From positions 39,538 to 103,537 of the forward strand of contig JAJDYG010000006.1 of the NCBI GenBank assembly GCA_022822855.1: a DNA stretch of 64,000 nt, written 5' to 3'. The translations under genes were made by a program, and so were the position numbers. Under the pieces are notes generated by a model, which worked only from the letters and a program-made list of their open reading frames with translations, made no database searches and was not told the DNA's origin. Every line of letters begins with the position of its first letter. The stretch's first letter is position 1. Source of the DNA: Dehalococcoidia bacterium. Its GTDB lineage: Bacteria > Chloroflexota > Dehalococcoidia > Bin125. Of this stretch, positions 1-9,372 are shown one piece after another.

Positions 1-1
1 G

Positions 2-1138
2 ATCTGCGGTGCAGTGATCGCCTCGGTGTTCTCCTCCCGTCACGAGACTTCGCAGGAAGAACTCGATGCGTCGGTCACCGCTGCCGTCGAAGGCGCACTG
101 GGTCCAGCCCTGGAAGAGGCGATGCAGCGTTCTTCGGCCGAGTTGGCTGTACAGCTTGAGAATGAAGTATCGGATCAGCAGGGACGAGTCGCCCAGATCT
201 ACAGCGAGGTTTCGAAGTCGGTAGTGATTATCGACGCAGAGGGTCCGGAGCGGACGAACGAGGAAGGCATCGTCGTCGTGCCCGCGGCCTTGGCCACAGG
301 CTTCGTGCTTGACCGCCAGGGGCACATCATCACCGCGGCACATGTGTTGGAGGAGATGACCAGCTTCAGGGTCATCCTGCCGAATGGGGAACGGCTGCCG
401 GCAGAGCGGCTGGGTGACGACCGTCCGTTTTCCGACGTGGCTGTGCTGCGAATTGACGTGGAGAATCTTGAGGAAGGTCTGGTTGTGCCAGACTTCGGCA
501 GTTCACAGACCGTCCGAACCGGTGAGACCGTGGTGGCATTTGGCAATACGATCCTGGGAGAGGAGATCGCGATCAGCGTTGGCATCGTGAGCGATCCCGA
601 TACGACGTTTTTCCGCGAACGCTATGAGCAAGACAACCTCATCCAAACCGATGCAGCGCTCAATCACGGCAACTCCGGCGGCGTGCTGGTCGACCTTGAC
701 GGCCATGTTGTCGGTATGACTGCGATGATCGCGCGCGAAACGCGCGACGGCGAATTTGTCGATGGCGTTGGCTTCGCGATCCAGATCGACGCCGTTCTCG
801 AAGTGGCACGGGAGATCGCCGCGAACGGTTTCTTTCCACGGCCAACATTCGGGGTAGTGAATGAGCGTCTCCTAACGCCGACGGCAGCGGCGCAACTCGA
901 CCTGGAAGTGACGGAGGGTTCGTTTCTGATCGAAATCAAACGGTCGGGAGCGTTCGCGCGCGCCGGCATACGGCCAGGAGACGTGCTCCGCGAACTCAAT
1001 GGCATCAGGATCAACGCTGAGACGCCCTATCTCAATGCCCTGGCCACGCTTGAGCCGAATGTTCCTATATCCGTCCATATTCACCGCGGAGGCGAAGAGT
1101 ACCGCCTCAGCATCGCACCCGACTTGCGCGCGCCATGA
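2..1138 (+). CDS. Trypsin-like serine protease with PDZ domain (HtrA/DegP-like), 5' end cut by window edge
   Basis: S1C-type protease that probably acts at the outer face of the membrane on misfolded or regulatory proteins. The reading frame is open from base 2. The first internal GTG is at base 14, but the hydrophobic codons before it suggest that the true start and a membrane anchor lie outside the window. Numbering from that GTG, the catalytic triad is His110 (ITAAHV), Asp141 (FSDVAV) and Ser221 (GNSGG). A coiled region fills residues 15-60. A single PDZ domain covers about 270-370, with the carboxylate-binding region around EGSFLIEI and the GIRPGDVL motif. The stop overlaps the next gene by 4 bp (ATGA), so the two are probably translationally coupled. 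Family assignment is firm; the substrate is unknown. Confidence 0.9.
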   Translation: MCGAVIASVFSSRHETSQEELDASVTAAVEGALGPALEEAMQRSSAELAVQLENEVSDQQGRVAQIYSEVSKSVVIIDAEGPERTNEEGIVVVPAALATGFVLDRQGHIITAAHVLEEMTSFRVILPNGERLPAERLGDDRPFSDVAVLRIDVENLEEGLVVPDFGSSQTVRTGETVVAFGNTILGEEIAISVGIVSDPDTTFFRERYEQDNLIQTDAALNHGNSGGVLVDLDGHVVGMTAMIARETRDGEFVDGVGFAIQIDAVLEVAREIAANGFFPRPTFGVVNERLLTPTAAAQLDLEVTEGSFLIEIKRSGAFARAGIRPGDVLRELNGIRINAETPYLNALATLEPNVPISVHIHRGGEEYRLSIAPDLRAP

Positions 1139-3006
1139 CGACCCCAGGGGGCAGCGACTGGCAACCGCGTCCGGTACGCCGGATCGGCGCGCCACCGCCT
1201 GAGCCGACGCGGCGCAGCCGGCGCGCTCGGCGACCTCCGGCAGCCGCGCCATTCGATCCGCCACCTGATCCGCCAGCGCCGCCCGTTCCTGAACCGCCAG
1301 CCCGGGTTCGGCAGCCGGGAGGTCCAACCGGCAACGTACCTTCGGGAGCAAACCAACCGGGTGGCCGCGGGTTGGGCATCTTTCTCGTCCTGCTCATTGC
1401 AGCGCTGCTTGTCGCAGCGGTGATCGTGCTGTTCTTTGAACCGGGATTGATCGACACCAGTTTCAATACCAACGAAAGCACGGCCGAGGTCAGCGACGCA
1501 GACGGGACCCCGGTCATCTCAACGACCACTTTCGACGCCCGCCTTATGCAGCAGGTACCGCCGATCCCCGATGTCCTCGGCGTGGCGTCGCCGATCTACG
1601 AGCTGCGGGCGGCGGAAGGCCGGATTGGTCCGTTCGAGTTCACGCTGCGCTTGACGAATCCGACCCAGGACTCGAGGAATCTCGGCGCGTACACGTGGAA
1701 CGGCGAGGATTGGGTGCGGGTAGGCGACGCCGTGCCGACCAGCGACGGAGTGTCGGCGCGTATCACGCTGAGCGATGTGCCCGATAACCTGGCGATTCTT
1801 CGCCGGCTCCAGTTCCGCGACGTGATCGCGGCGCGGGTTCCGCGCGGCGAGGAGCCTCAGTCGATCCTCGCCGGATCCCTGACGATCCTTCATCCCGACG
1901 GCTGGCAGCCTGGCGCCGATGGGTCGTTGCTTGGTCTGGTCGACTTGCCGACTCCCGTGATCGCTCAGAACATCTGGCCGACGGTCTATGCGGACCCTGA
2001 CCAGGCGGAACTGGTCAACGACATCCTGGCCTCGGATGACCTACGCCGCCAACACATCGCCAACATCCAGCATGCCATCCAGAGCGGGCAGCACGATGGC
2101 GTCGACATCCACTATCTGAATGTCTCGCCAGCGCTTCGCTCGCAGTTCACTTCCTTCATCAGTGAACTCGCAGATCGGCTGCATCGAGACGACCGCGGCG
2201 TGTCGGTCCACATTCCAATCAATGCCTCCGGTGGAATCGGCGAGGGCGCCTATGACTTGTCTCAGTTGGGCGCTTCGGCAGATTTCATTGTGATTGAGCC
2301 GCCCCTCGATCCGACGGTTTACCAGTCATCGATCGACGCCTCGCTGCCCACATTGTTGGAGCGGATCGAACCGAACAAACTGTTGCTGGCTCTGCAATCC
2401 AATGCCGTGGTTCGCACAGCCTCGGGATTCACCGAGATCACGCAGCGCGAAGCCCTGGGCATCGCGTCGATGCTGAGCATCCGCGAGCCTGGCCCCTACC
2501 TGCCCGGCACTCGAGTGACTCTGCAGGGCAACTCGATCATGCTGGACAACCTGGCCGGGGGGATTCGCTGGGACAATGTCAATCACGTCACGACGTTCAC
2601 TTATCCGGATCAGACGGGCTCGGCCGTAACGATCTGGATCCACAATCGATTCAGTGCGGCGTTTCAGTTGAAGGTTGTTTCGGACAGGGGCCTGGGCGGC
2701 ATCTACGTCAGCAACGCAGGCGCGGGCAAGGAACAAGACCAGGGAGCCAATGCCAATCTCTGGCCCGCGATCGCTGCATTCTTTGAGTCGGGAATTCCCG
2801 ATCTGCGATTGCCAAACGCAATCCTCTTCGATCCCGTCTTCAGCGTTGAGGACGGCGCACTCTCGGGCAACAGCGGCAGCGGCTGGCAGTTCTGGGATCT
2901 GCCGACCGAACCCGGCGACTATCGCGCTCAGCTTGTGGTGTCGGACGGCGATGTTCGCGTCGGTCACGTGATCACCGTCCCTGTCCGAGCAGGAGAGGCC
3001 GAATAG
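1135..3006 (+). CDS. Membrane-anchored GH18-like domain protein, catalytic Glu apparently missing
   Basis: A 623-residue protein. Residues 1-79 are Pro/Arg-rich and likely cytoplasmic. One transmembrane helix spans about 80-101, followed by a large outside domain. Residues 270-560 look like a family 18 glycoside hydrolase barrel: a beta strand ending DGVDIHYL at 321-328, followed by an amphipathic helix and a VSVHIP strand, as in spore-cortex and YaaH-type proteins. In active GH18 enzymes this strand ends DxxDxDxE. Here the last acid is Leu328 and the third is His326, so hydrolysis is doubtful and carbohydrate binding is more likely. It overlaps the upstream protease by 4 bp and rsmD by 1 bp. 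The protease pairing suggests a cell-envelope role. The fold assignment is inference from motif spacing. Confidence 0.6.
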   Translation: MTTPGGSDWQPRPVRRIGAPPPEPTRRSRRARRPPAAAPFDPPPDPPAPPVPEPPARVRQPGGPTGNVPSGANQPGGRGLGIFLVLLIAALLVAAVIVLFFEPGLIDTSFNTNESTAEVSDADGTPVISTTTFDARLMQQVPPIPDVLGVASPIYELRAAEGRIGPFEFTLRLTNPTQDSRNLGAYTWNGEDWVRVGDAVPTSDGVSARITLSDVPDNLAILRRLQFRDVIAARVPRGEEPQSILAGSLTILHPDGWQPGADGSLLGLVDLPTPVIAQNIWPTVYADPDQAELVNDILASDDLRRQHIANIQHAIQSGQHDGVDIHYLNVSPALRSQFTSFISELADRLHRDDRGVSVHIPINASGGIGEGAYDLSQLGASADFIVIEPPLDPTVYQSSIDASLPTLLERIEPNKLLLALQSNAVVRTASGFTEITQREALGIASMLSIREPGPYLPGTRVTLQGNSIMLDNLAGGIRWDNVNHVTTFTYPDQTGSAVTIWIHNRFSAAFQLKVVSDRGLGGIYVSNAGAGKEQDQGANANLWPAIAAFFESGIPDLRLPNAILFDPVFSVEDGALSGNSGSGWQFWDLPTEPGDYRAQLVVSDGDVRVGHVITVPVRAGEAE

Positions 3007-3587
3007 TGGCGTCCGCTCAACCACGGGTCGTAGGAGGCATACTGGCGGGCAGACGACTGCGGTCGCCGGCGAATGGCACCAGGCCGGCGACGGCCGTCCT
3101 TCGCGCGGCGATCTTCGACCGACCGGCGATTGGCGAAATCGTCGAGGATGCTCGCGTGCTCGATCTCTATGCCGGCGCCGGTTACCTGGGGATCGAAGCG
3201 CTGAGCCGCGGCGCGGCCAGCGTCGATTTTGTTGAGCGCAACGGGCCTGCCTGCGCAGTGATTCGGCGGAACCTCGACGCGCTTGGACTGACCGAGCAGG
3301 CGCGCGTGCATCGGCTGCCGGTCGAACGTTGCTTCTCGCGGATTCCGCTGGACCCAGATCTGATCTTCATCGACCCGCCATATCGAGTTGATGCGCTCCC
3401 TGTGATCGAGACGTTCGTCGAGCGCGCCACGCTCTCCGATGGAACCCTGGCGGTCTGGCGACGGCTGACCAGAGCATCGGGCGGTGTAGCGCCGCCGCCG
3501 GAACGGATCGGTGGGCTAGTGCGGATCGATCAACGGCGCTATGGTGACGGCGCTATCGACACGTATCGCGCGGAGGCCCAGACATGA
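3006..3587 (+). CDS. rsmD: 16S rRNA (guanine966-N2)-methyltransferase RsmD
   Basis: Methylates G966 of 16S rRNA using S-adenosylmethionine. The N-terminus carries the family motif RVVGGILAGRRL, followed by RPATAVLRAAIFD. The SAM-binding motif I is VLDLYAGAGYLGIEAL with the SRGA extension. The catalytic motif IV is DPPY at about residue 121. At 193 residues it has the usual family length. It starts on GTG, which shares its first base with the upstream TAG stop, and its own stop overlaps coaD by 4 bp. The rsmD-coaD order is one of the most conserved gene pairs in bacteria, which supports both calls. Confidence 0.93.
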   Translation: MASAQPRVVGGILAGRRLRSPANGTRPATAVLRAAIFDRPAIGEIVEDARVLDLYAGAGYLGIEALSRGAASVDFVERNGPACAVIRRNLDALGLTEQARVHRLPVERCFSRIPLDPDLIFIDPPYRVDALPVIETFVERATLSDGTLAVWRRLTRASGGVAPPPERIGGLVRIDQRRYGDGAIDTYRAEAQT

Positions 3588-4069
3588 CGATCGCGCTCTA
3601 TCCCGGCGGCTTCGACCCCATCACCAACGGCCATCTCGACATCGTGCAGCGCGCGGCGGGCATGTTCGACGAGGTCGTCATGGCGATCTATCCGCGCTCG
3701 AGCGAGACGTTCGACGTTGACGAGCGGCTGGGGTTGATCGAAGGGGCGACGAAACATTGCCCCAACGTTCGCGCCGCCAAGTTCACGGGGCTCGTGGTCA
3801 ATTTCGCCGACGATGTCGGCGCAAGCGTCCTGGTGCGCGGTATTCGTGCGGTGACCGGCTTCGAGGCAGAGTTCGATATGGCCTTGATGAACAAGAAGAT
3901 GGCGCCGCACATCGAATCGGTCTTCCTGATGTCCGGCCATGAGCATCTGTTCATCTCTGCCAGCCGGATTCGCGAACTCGCCTCACTCAGGCATCCGGTC
4001 GACGATCTGGTGCCGCCCAACGTCGCGGAGGCGCTGGTCGAGAAGTACGGTCCGCCTCTTCGCTCGTGA
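3584..4069 (+). CDS. coaD: Phosphopantetheine adenylyltransferase
   Basis: Transfers AMP from ATP to 4'-phosphopantetheine, the penultimate step of coenzyme A synthesis, in the cytosol. The nucleotidyltransferase signature is at the N-terminus (YPGGFDPITNGHLDI, with the HxGH-like TNGH). The C-terminal ISASRIRELA is the second ATP-binding motif (ISSTxxR type). Length is 161 residues, exactly typical. The ATG lies inside the rsmD stop region (ATGA overlap), so the pair is translationally coupled. Confidence 0.95.
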   Translation: MTIALYPGGFDPITNGHLDIVQRAAGMFDEVVMAIYPRSSETFDVDERLGLIEGATKHCPNVRAAKFTGLVVNFADDVGASVLVRGIRAVTGFEAEFDMALMNKKMAPHIESVFLMSGHEHLFISASRIRELASLRHPVDDLVPPNVAEALVEKYGPPLRS

Positions 4070-4267
4070 GTTGAGTCGGGTTCACCCGCTTTCCCGCTCC
4101 TGCGCTACAGTCGACTCAGGCGGGACTCTGGGCCGGAGTTCATCATCGATCTCCTCGAACTGATTGACCAGATCGAAGCGGCTGTTCTGGCCGGTCGACG
4201 CAGCCGATTCGGTTCCGGCTGGACGGTTGACCGCGAGCAACTGCTCGACCTGATCGACCGACTGCGT

Positions 4268-4729
4268 ATGGCCGCGCCGGCATCGGCTGATCAGGCTCAG
4301 CGACTGCTTGAGGAGCGCGAACGCCTGCTGCAACACACTCAGGAAGAAGCCGCGATTCTCGCGCAGCAGGCGCGCCAAGATGCCGAGCAGCAGATTTCGG
4401 TTCACGAACTGGTGCAGGCTGCGGAGGCGCGGGCGCAGAACATCGTCGATCAGGCGCACCACTCAGCGACCGAGACGATCACTCGGGCGAACCAGGAGGC
4501 TGCGGCCGTGCGTGGGCAGGCTACGACCGAAGCGGTGTCGCAGGCGCTGGAAGCCGATCGTTACTCGCTTGAGATGCTGCGACGTCTGAACGATCAACTG
4601 CGGACGATGCAGACCTCGGTGACAGGCGCGGTCGATCAGCTCGAACTCAAAGTCGAACAGGGGGAGCATTCCCAGGCTGTCGACCAACGCGACGAAGCTG
4701 CACGGCGAGCGCTCACGAATGAGCTCTGA
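4268..4729 (+). CDS. Coiled-coil protein of the coaD-linked type (DivIVA/ATPase-b-like), start unclear
   Basis: Ala/Glu/Gln-rich, almost entirely coiled coil after residue 10, with no membrane segment. From memory, Chloroflexi and Actinobacteria often carry such a gene directly after coaD, beginning with a short LIDxLE segment and a conserved basic linker. That segment is present here but upstream of the first ATG: the frame stays open and protein-like from about 4139 (FIIDLLELIDQIEA, then DREQLLDLIDRLR) with no ATG, GTG or TTG before 4268. Either a rare start such as ATC at 4142 is used, or a base error hides the start. The true protein is therefore probably about 195 residues. Function is unknown; a role in cell-envelope or division scaffolding is only a guess. 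Confidence 0.75.
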   Translation: MAAPASADQAQRLLEERERLLQHTQEEAAILAQQARQDAEQQISVHELVQAAEARAQNIVDQAHHSATETITRANQEAAAVRGQATTEAVSQALEADRYSLEMLRRLNDQLRTMQTSVTGAVDQLELKVEQGEHSQAVDQRDEAARRALTNEL

Positions 4730-4785
4730 TCTCGCCTAGTCGTTGTGTCTGCGCACGGCCCTGTAGCGACGCGGGCTCGACTCGG

Positions 4786-4816
4786 CGAGATTGCCGCGGC
4801 GAGCGCGGCAATCTCG
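4786..4816. terminator. Perfect 13-bp hairpin between convergent genes
   Basis: CGAGATTGCCGCG at 4786-4798 and its exact reverse complement at 4804-4816 flank a 5-nt loop. It lies 57 bp after the coiled-coil gene stop and 13 bp before the aroF stop on the other strand, where a bidirectional terminator is expected. There is no T-run on either side. Confidence 0.6.
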
Positions 4817-4828
4817 GAGCGGTGCGTG

Positions 4829-5878
4829 CTAGTCAGCGACCGCTGCCAACTGGGGCTGCGGGGCGAGAGGATGTCCGACTGCCTCTCCGACACGCTCGAG
4901 GGAGCGCATCAGGCTGTCGAAGTTCTCGAGCGTCAATGACTGCGGGCCATCCGACAAGGCGTGATCGGGATTCGGGTGAACCTCGACCATCAGACCGTCG
5001 GCGCCGACCGCCATCGAGGCGCGGGCCATGGGCTCGACCAGGTACCAGTGACCAGTGCCGTGGGCCGGGTCGCTGACGATCGGTAGATGGCTGAGCCGCT
5101 TCACGACGGGAATCGCCGAAAGGTCGAGCGTGTTGCGGGTGGCGGTCTCGAAGGTGCGGATTCCGCGCTCACAGAGGATGACATCGCGGTTGCCCTTGGC
5201 CATGATGTACTCAGCCGCGAGCAGCCACTCATCGATCGTGGCTGAGAGGCCGCGCTTGAGCATGACCGGCTTGCGGGCCAGTCCGACTTCATCCAGGAGC
5301 ATGAAGTTCTGCATGTTGCGGGTGCCGATCTGGAGGATGTCGGCGTAGCGAGCGACCAGTTCGACGTCGCGAGCTTCCATGACCTCTGTGATCACGGGCA
5401 AGCCCGTTGCCTCGCGGGCGGCCGCGAGATGCTGGAGGCCTTCTTCACCAAGCCCCCGGAAAGCGTATGGCGAGGTGCGCGGCTTGAATGCGCCGCCGCG
5501 CAGGATCTGGGCGCCGGACGCTGCGACGGCCCTGGCGGTCGTCACCATGTGCTCTTCGTTCTCGATCGAGCACGGTCCGGCCATGACGACCATCGTCCCG
5601 TTACCGATCTTGACGCCGCCGACGTCGATGACGGTGTCTTCCTTCTGGAACTCGCGGCCCGTGAGCTTGTAGGGACGGGAGATCGCGATGACCTCGTCGA
5701 CGCCGCTCATGCGGCCCATCTGAGCGCGGATGTCGGGGTCGCCGATCACGCCTACTGCACCAATCACGACTCGTTCCTTCCCCGGTGAGAGATGGCCGTC
5801 GAGATTGAACTCCTTCAGTCGCGCGAGGACGCCCCGAACCTGCTCGTCGGTGGCGCCCATTCTCATGACAATCAGCAT
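4829..5878 (-). CDS. aroF: 3-deoxy-7-phosphoheptulonate (DAHP) synthase, type I-beta
   Basis: Condenses PEP and erythrose 4-phosphate, the first step of the shikimate pathway. The N-terminal 70 residues ([14 protein letters not shown] onward) form the ferredoxin-like/ACT-like regulatory domain typical of this class. The barrel follows, with the PEP-binding motifs [37 protein letters not shown] and [11 protein letters not shown], plus the metal-site [10 protein letters not shown] region. The ATG at 5878 is chosen over the longer frame because a GAAGG ribosome site lies just upstream and the family begins at this Met. It is the last gene of the aromatic operon and follows aroH by 19 bp. The N-terminal domain suggests feedback control by an aromatic product. 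Confidence 0.94.
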   Translation of the reverse strand: MLIVMRMGATDEQVRGVLARLKEFNLDGHLSPGKERVVIGAVGVIGDPDIRAQMGRMSGVDEVIAISRPYKLTGREFQKEDTVIDVGGVKIGNGTMVVMAGPCSIENEEHMVTTARAVAASGAQILRGGAFKPRTSPYAFRGLGEEGLQHLAAAREATGLPVITEVMEARDVELVARYADILQIGTRNMQNFMLLDEVGLARKPVMLKRGLSATIDEWLLAAEYIMAKGNRDVILCERGIRTFETATRNTLDLSAIPVVKRLSHLPIVSDPAHGTGHWYLVEPMARASMAVGADGLMVEVHPNPDHALSDGPQSLTLENFDSLMRSLERVGEAVGHPLAPQPQLAAVAD

Positions 5879-5897
5879 GTCGTTACCTTCTCGCTCG

Positions 5898-6359
5898 CTA
5901 GCTGTCCTCGTCGGAGCTTCCACTGAATCTTCTCAGGAGATCCCCGACTGAACGCGTTGGTTCTGTGTTAACCGTTAAGTCTGTTCGCAACACCCTGGCT
6001 CCGCGCAGGTAGACGTGCTGGACCTGGTTCTGCCTGAGCGGAGTGTTGACATGCACCAGAATCCGCAAACAGGATGGCAAGGAACCAGGCACCTGCATTT
6101 CGTGCCCGCACATCAGGGCGGCGTGGCTCCACTTGAAGGTGAGCCGCGCCGCGACGGCCGGGAACTCGGCGTTGAGGTCCGGAGTGGTCGTAAACCAGAC
6201 CGAGGCCACTTCGCTCGACTCGATGTCGTTGCGGGCGATCATCTCTGCCAGCAACTCTTCGGTGGCTTCGATGATGTCGACGCGCGTGTTGGCCTCGACG
6301 GTCGTTGCGCCGCGGATGCCGCGCAGGCGCCAGACAGGCTCGGTATCGCGTGTAGCCAT
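5898..6359 (-). CDS. aroH: Chorismate mutase, AroH class
   Basis: Converts chorismate to prephenate, feeding tyrA (prephenate dehydrogenase) at the other end of the operon. The monofunctional trimeric AroH class is recognised by [13 protein letters not shown] near the N-terminus, the [15 protein letters not shown] segment (B. subtilis FTxTxDLxxAFPA), LMCGHEMQV with the active-site Arg/Glu/Cys region, and the C-terminal [14 protein letters not shown]. Length is 153 residues, slightly longer than the usual 120-130 because of a charged C-terminal tail. A 206-bp spacer separates it from trpA upstream. The spacer holds no supportable gene, only a weak CCGGC/GCCGG stem near 6480-6502. Confidence 0.93.
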   Translation of the reverse strand: MATRDTEPVWRLRGIRGATTVEANTRVDIIEATEELLAEMIARNDIESSEVASVWFTTTPDLNAEFPAVAARLTFKWSHAALMCGHEMQVPGSLPSCLRILVHVNTPLRQNQVQHVYLRGARVLRTDLTVNTEPTRSVGDLLRRFSGSSDEDS

Positions 6360-6565
6360 CGTCAGGTGCTCAGCAGTTCCCGATAGGTGATGGGACGAGG
6401 TGGGTGCGTGGGTGTTGCAAGCGTGTTGCAGGGGGTGCGATCAGCGAACAGACGACTCTCGTCGGCACGCGATCTAGCGACCGGCCTCAAAGATGCCGGC
6501 CGCGGAGATATAGACGCAGCTGACGAACATCGGAACCAGTGGCTTGCGAGTGCCCATTCGCTTGT

Positions 6566-7429
6566 CTATTCGCTCCGGCGGCCAGTGACCACCTCAAGAT
6601 ATCGCTCAACGGCCTCAGCGCGGCCGTCCGGCGGCGCCGACGCAATCGTCGTGGTCAGCGCTGAACCGATGATAGCAGCGGGCACCAATGTTCCGACCTG
6701 CTCGACGTGCTCGCGCCGGCTGATACCGAAACCGACTGCCAACGGCGTGTCAGTCTGTGCGCGGACCCGGCCGACGAAGGCTTCGAAATCTGCCGCGACC
6801 TGATCGCGGGCTCCGGTCACACCGGTCAACGAAACCAGGTAGATGAACCCAGACGCACGTTCAGCGACAGCAGCAATTCTCTCCTCGGTCGAGGTTGGAG
6901 CGAGCAGATAGATCATTGCCAACCCGTGGCGAGCGAGGACTTCGCGGGCTGCATCGGACTCGTCTACGGGCAGGTCAACTACGATCAAACCGTCGGCCCC
7001 GGCCTCGGCGGCGCGCCTTGCGAGCGCTTCCATCGGCTCTCCAACGGCCTCGCCAGGCTGTTCCGTCTCGTCGTCGGTCGAGCAGCCGACCGACAGGAAC
7101 GGATTGAGATAGCCCATCAGCGTGATTGGGACCTCCGGGGCGGCCTCGCGGGCAGTACGAACGGCTTCGAGCGCGGTGTCAAGCGAAGCTCCGGCGGCCA
7201 GCGCGACGGTGTACGCGTCCTGGTGGGCCGGCCCATCGGCGATCGGATCGGAGAATGGGACACCGATCTCGAAGCCTCCAGCCCCGCCGCGGATGGCGGC
7301 TCGAACGAGTTCAGGGGTTTCTTCGGGCGTCGGGAATCCCGCCGTGAGGAAGGGGAAGACGAGCGGACCATCGCCGCTTGCCGCCGCAGCAGCGAAGGCC
7401 CTCCGATACCGCTTTCCGAGATCAGCCAT
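6566..7429 (-). CDS. trpA: Tryptophan synthase alpha chain
   Basis: Cleaves indole-3-glycerol phosphate and passes indole to TrpB. The catalytic residues align: Glu54 in FEIGVPFSD and Asp65 in IADGP, with the normal spacing of 11. The phosphate-binding GFGIS and SA regions follow. An acidic insertion (about residues 116-137, CSTDDETEQPGEAVGEP) sits after GYLNPF, in the loop 6 region that closes over the active site, and lengthens the protein to 287 residues. It is read immediately after the CPBP protease gene (9-bp gap). The ribosome site GAGGGGGCGG overlaps that gene's stop. Confidence 0.95.
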   Translation of the reverse strand: MADLGKRYRRAFAAAAASGDGPLVFPFLTAGFPTPEETPELVRAAIRGGAGGFEIGVPFSDPIADGPAHQDAYTVALAAGASLDTALEAVRTAREAAPEVPITLMGYLNPFLSVGCSTDDETEQPGEAVGEPMEALARRAAEAGADGLIVVDLPVDESDAAREVLARHGLAMIYLLAPTSTEERIAAVAERASGFIYLVSLTGVTGARDQVAADFEAFVGRVRAQTDTPLAVGFGISRREHVEQVGTLVPAAIIGSALTTTIASAPPDGRAEAVERYLEVVTGRRSE

Positions 7430-7438
7430 TCCGCCCCC

Positions 7439-8188
7439 TCAACCGAGTTGCTGCACCAGCGTCGCCGAAAACCCGATTACGTTGAAGCCGCAATGCGCCA
7501 ATGATGCGGCAGTCAGCGATTCCGTCCGCAGGTAGACGACGCCCAGAACCACTCCGGCGATTGCAAACGGGATCAGACTGCCGAGATCGGCATGGAGTGC
7601 GGAGAAGACCGCGGCCGAGATGAGGAATGCCGGGATCAGCCCCCAGTGGGGTTTGAGACCACCGAGGACAAAGCCGCGCGCGAAGGCTTCCTCGTAGATC
7701 GGTGCGCAGACGATGACCAGGATGCCCAGCGCGATCATGACGGAGGTGTGGACGAAGAGCCGGTCGTCGTCGATGGTCGACTGCGGTTCGAGCGCATCCA
7801 CACCGATCGCGCTAACGATGCTGGTGTAGACGAAGAGCACGGCGTAGATGGCCAGGAGACCTCCGACGGCCCAGATGACATCGGTCGATTTCGGTCGCCG
7901 CCAGGCGACGGCAGCAGATTGTCCTCGCCGCCGCATGATCCAGATTGGCAGGGCGAACCAGCCGACCAGGCCTGCGATCCCCTGTCCGATCACGAAGATC
8001 AGGAGGCCGGTTTCGCTGAATGCCTCGCCTCCATCGATCTCGGTGACGATTGCGGTGGTCAAGACGACGACGAGCAGCCAGGCGACGGTGCAGAGCAGAC
8101 CCCAGGCGACGAGTCTGAGGCCGGCCAATCCTCGATCTCCAGCTTTGTCCGGCGCTTCCCGGTGTCCAGTGCTCTGAGGTTGCACCAC
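7439..8188 (-). CDS. CPBP family intramembrane metalloprotease embedded in the trp operon
   Basis: A multi-pass membrane protein (about six to eight hydrophobic segments) of the CAAX-protease/bacteriocin-processing (Abi) family. The three metal and catalytic motifs are intact: EEAFARG (EExxxR) near residue 160, FSALH (FxxxH) near 195, and HCGFN (HxxxN) near the C-terminus. It starts on GTG only 2 bp after the trpB stop and ends 9 bp before trpA, so it is co-transcribed between the two tryptophan synthase subunits. No established link to tryptophan synthesis is known to me. It may process a membrane peptide, act as an immunity protein, or simply be an operon passenger. Confidence 0.85.
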   Translation of the reverse strand: MVQPQSTGHREAPDKAGDRGLAGLRLVAWGLLCTVAWLLVVVLTTAIVTEIDGGEAFSETGLLIFVIGQGIAGLVGWFALPIWIMRRRGQSAAVAWRRPKSTDVIWAVGGLLAIYAVLFVYTSIVSAIGVDALEPQSTIDDDRLFVHTSVMIALGILVIVCAPIYEEAFARGFVLGGLKPHWGLIPAFLISAAVFSALHADLGSLIPFAIAGVVLGVVYLRTESLTAASLAHCGFNVIGFSATLVQQLG

Positions 8189-8190
8189 GA

Positions 8191-9372
8191 TCAGGGCTCA
8201 CGCGACTCCAGCGCGTCGCGGACGATTTCTACGTCTTTGTCGCCGCGGCCGGAGAGGCCGAGGAGGATGATTTCGTCGGGGCTCATCTCGGGCGCGATCT
8301 TCGCGGCGTAGGCGATAGCGTGGGCGGTCTCCAGGGCTGGGATGATGCCTTCGGTCTCGGAGAGCAGCTTGAGTCCGTCCAGCGCTTCGTCATCGGTGAC
8401 GGAAACATACTCGGCCCGCTCGGTGAGCATCAGCCAGGCGTGTTCCGGTCCAACTCCGGGATAGTCGAGTCCGGCGGAGATTGAGTGCGCCTCTGTGATT
8501 TGCCCGTGTTCGTCCTGCAGGACGTAGGTCCTCGTGCCGTGCAGCACGCCGGGCGAGCCGCCGGACAGCGTGGCGGCGTGCCGAGCATCCAGACCCTCGC
8601 CTGCGGCTTCGACGCCGATCAGCCGGACCGGGTCGTCGATCAGGGGGTGGAAGAGTCCGATGGCGTTGCTCCCGCCGCCGACGCAGGCGATCGCGACGTC
8701 GGGCAGCTTGCCGGTCTTCTCTTGCAGTTGATCTCGCGCTTCGCGGCCGATGCAGGATTGCAGCTCGCGCACGATGACCGGATAGGGGTGCGGCCCGATC
8801 GCGCTGCCGATCAGGTAGTGGGTCGTGCGGACATTGGTGACCCAGTCGCGGATCGCCTCGTTGATGGCATCTTTGAGCGTCCGGGCTCCTGACTTGACGG
8901 GGACAACCTCGGCGCCGAGCAGCCCCATGCGGAAGACGTTGAGGGCCTGCCGGCGGACATCCTCCTCGCCCATGTAAACGATGCACTCGATCCCAAATCG
9001 AGCACAAGCGGTTGCGGTGGCGACGCCGTGTTGGCCTGCGCCGGTCTCGGCGATGATCCGCGGCTTGCCCATGCGTCTGGCGAGCAGCACCTGACCCAGC
9101 GCGTTGTTGATCTTGTGGGCGCCGGTGTGGGCGAGGTCTTCCCGTTTGAGCCAGATCTGCGCGCCGCCGAGTTGCTCCGTGAGACGCTCGGCATAGGTCA
9201 GCGGGGTCTCGCGACCCACGTAGTCGCGCAGCATCTCGTCGAGTTCGGCGCGGAACTCGGGATCTTCCTGGGCGGCCGTCCAGGCCTCTTCCAGTTCCGC
9301 CAGAGCCGGCATCAGCGTCTCGGGCGCGAACTGGCCGCCGAACGGTCCGAAGGCTCCACTCTCTCTCGTCAC
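8191..9372 (-). CDS. trpB: Tryptophan synthase beta chain
   Basis: PLP enzyme joining indole and serine to tryptophan. The N-terminus [19 protein letters not shown] is typical of TrpB1. The PLP Lys lies in [13 protein letters not shown], the indole-tunnel Glu in ETGAGQHG, and the phosphate loop in CVGGGSNA. The GTG at 9372 overlaps the trpF stop (GTGA), giving 393 residues, the usual length. A longer frame in the same phase only reads the trpF region as a shadow. Translational coupling to trpF is likely. Confidence 0.96.
   Translation of the reverse strand: MTRESGAFGPFGGQFAPETLMPALAELEEAWTAAQEDPEFRAELDEMLRDYVGRETPLTYAERLTEQLGGAQIWLKREDLAHTGAHKINNALGQVLLARRMGKPRIIAETGAGQHGVATATACARFGIECIVYMGEEDVRRQALNVFRMGLLGAEVVPVKSGARTLKDAINEAIRDWVTNVRTTHYLIGSAIGPHPYPVIVRELQSCIGREARDQLQEKTGKLPDVAIACVGGGSNAIGLFHPLIDDPVRLIGVEAAGEGLDARHAATLSGGSPGVLHGTRTYVLQDEHGQITEAHSISAGLDYPGVGPEHAWLMLTERAEYVSVTDDEALDGLKLLSETEGIIPALETAHAIAYAAKIAPEMSPDEIILLGLSGRGDKDVEIVRDALESREP

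Noticed and set aside
6387..6803. Plus-strand frame across the aroH-trpA gap
   Set aside because: Mostly antisense to trpA, no ribosome site and no domain.
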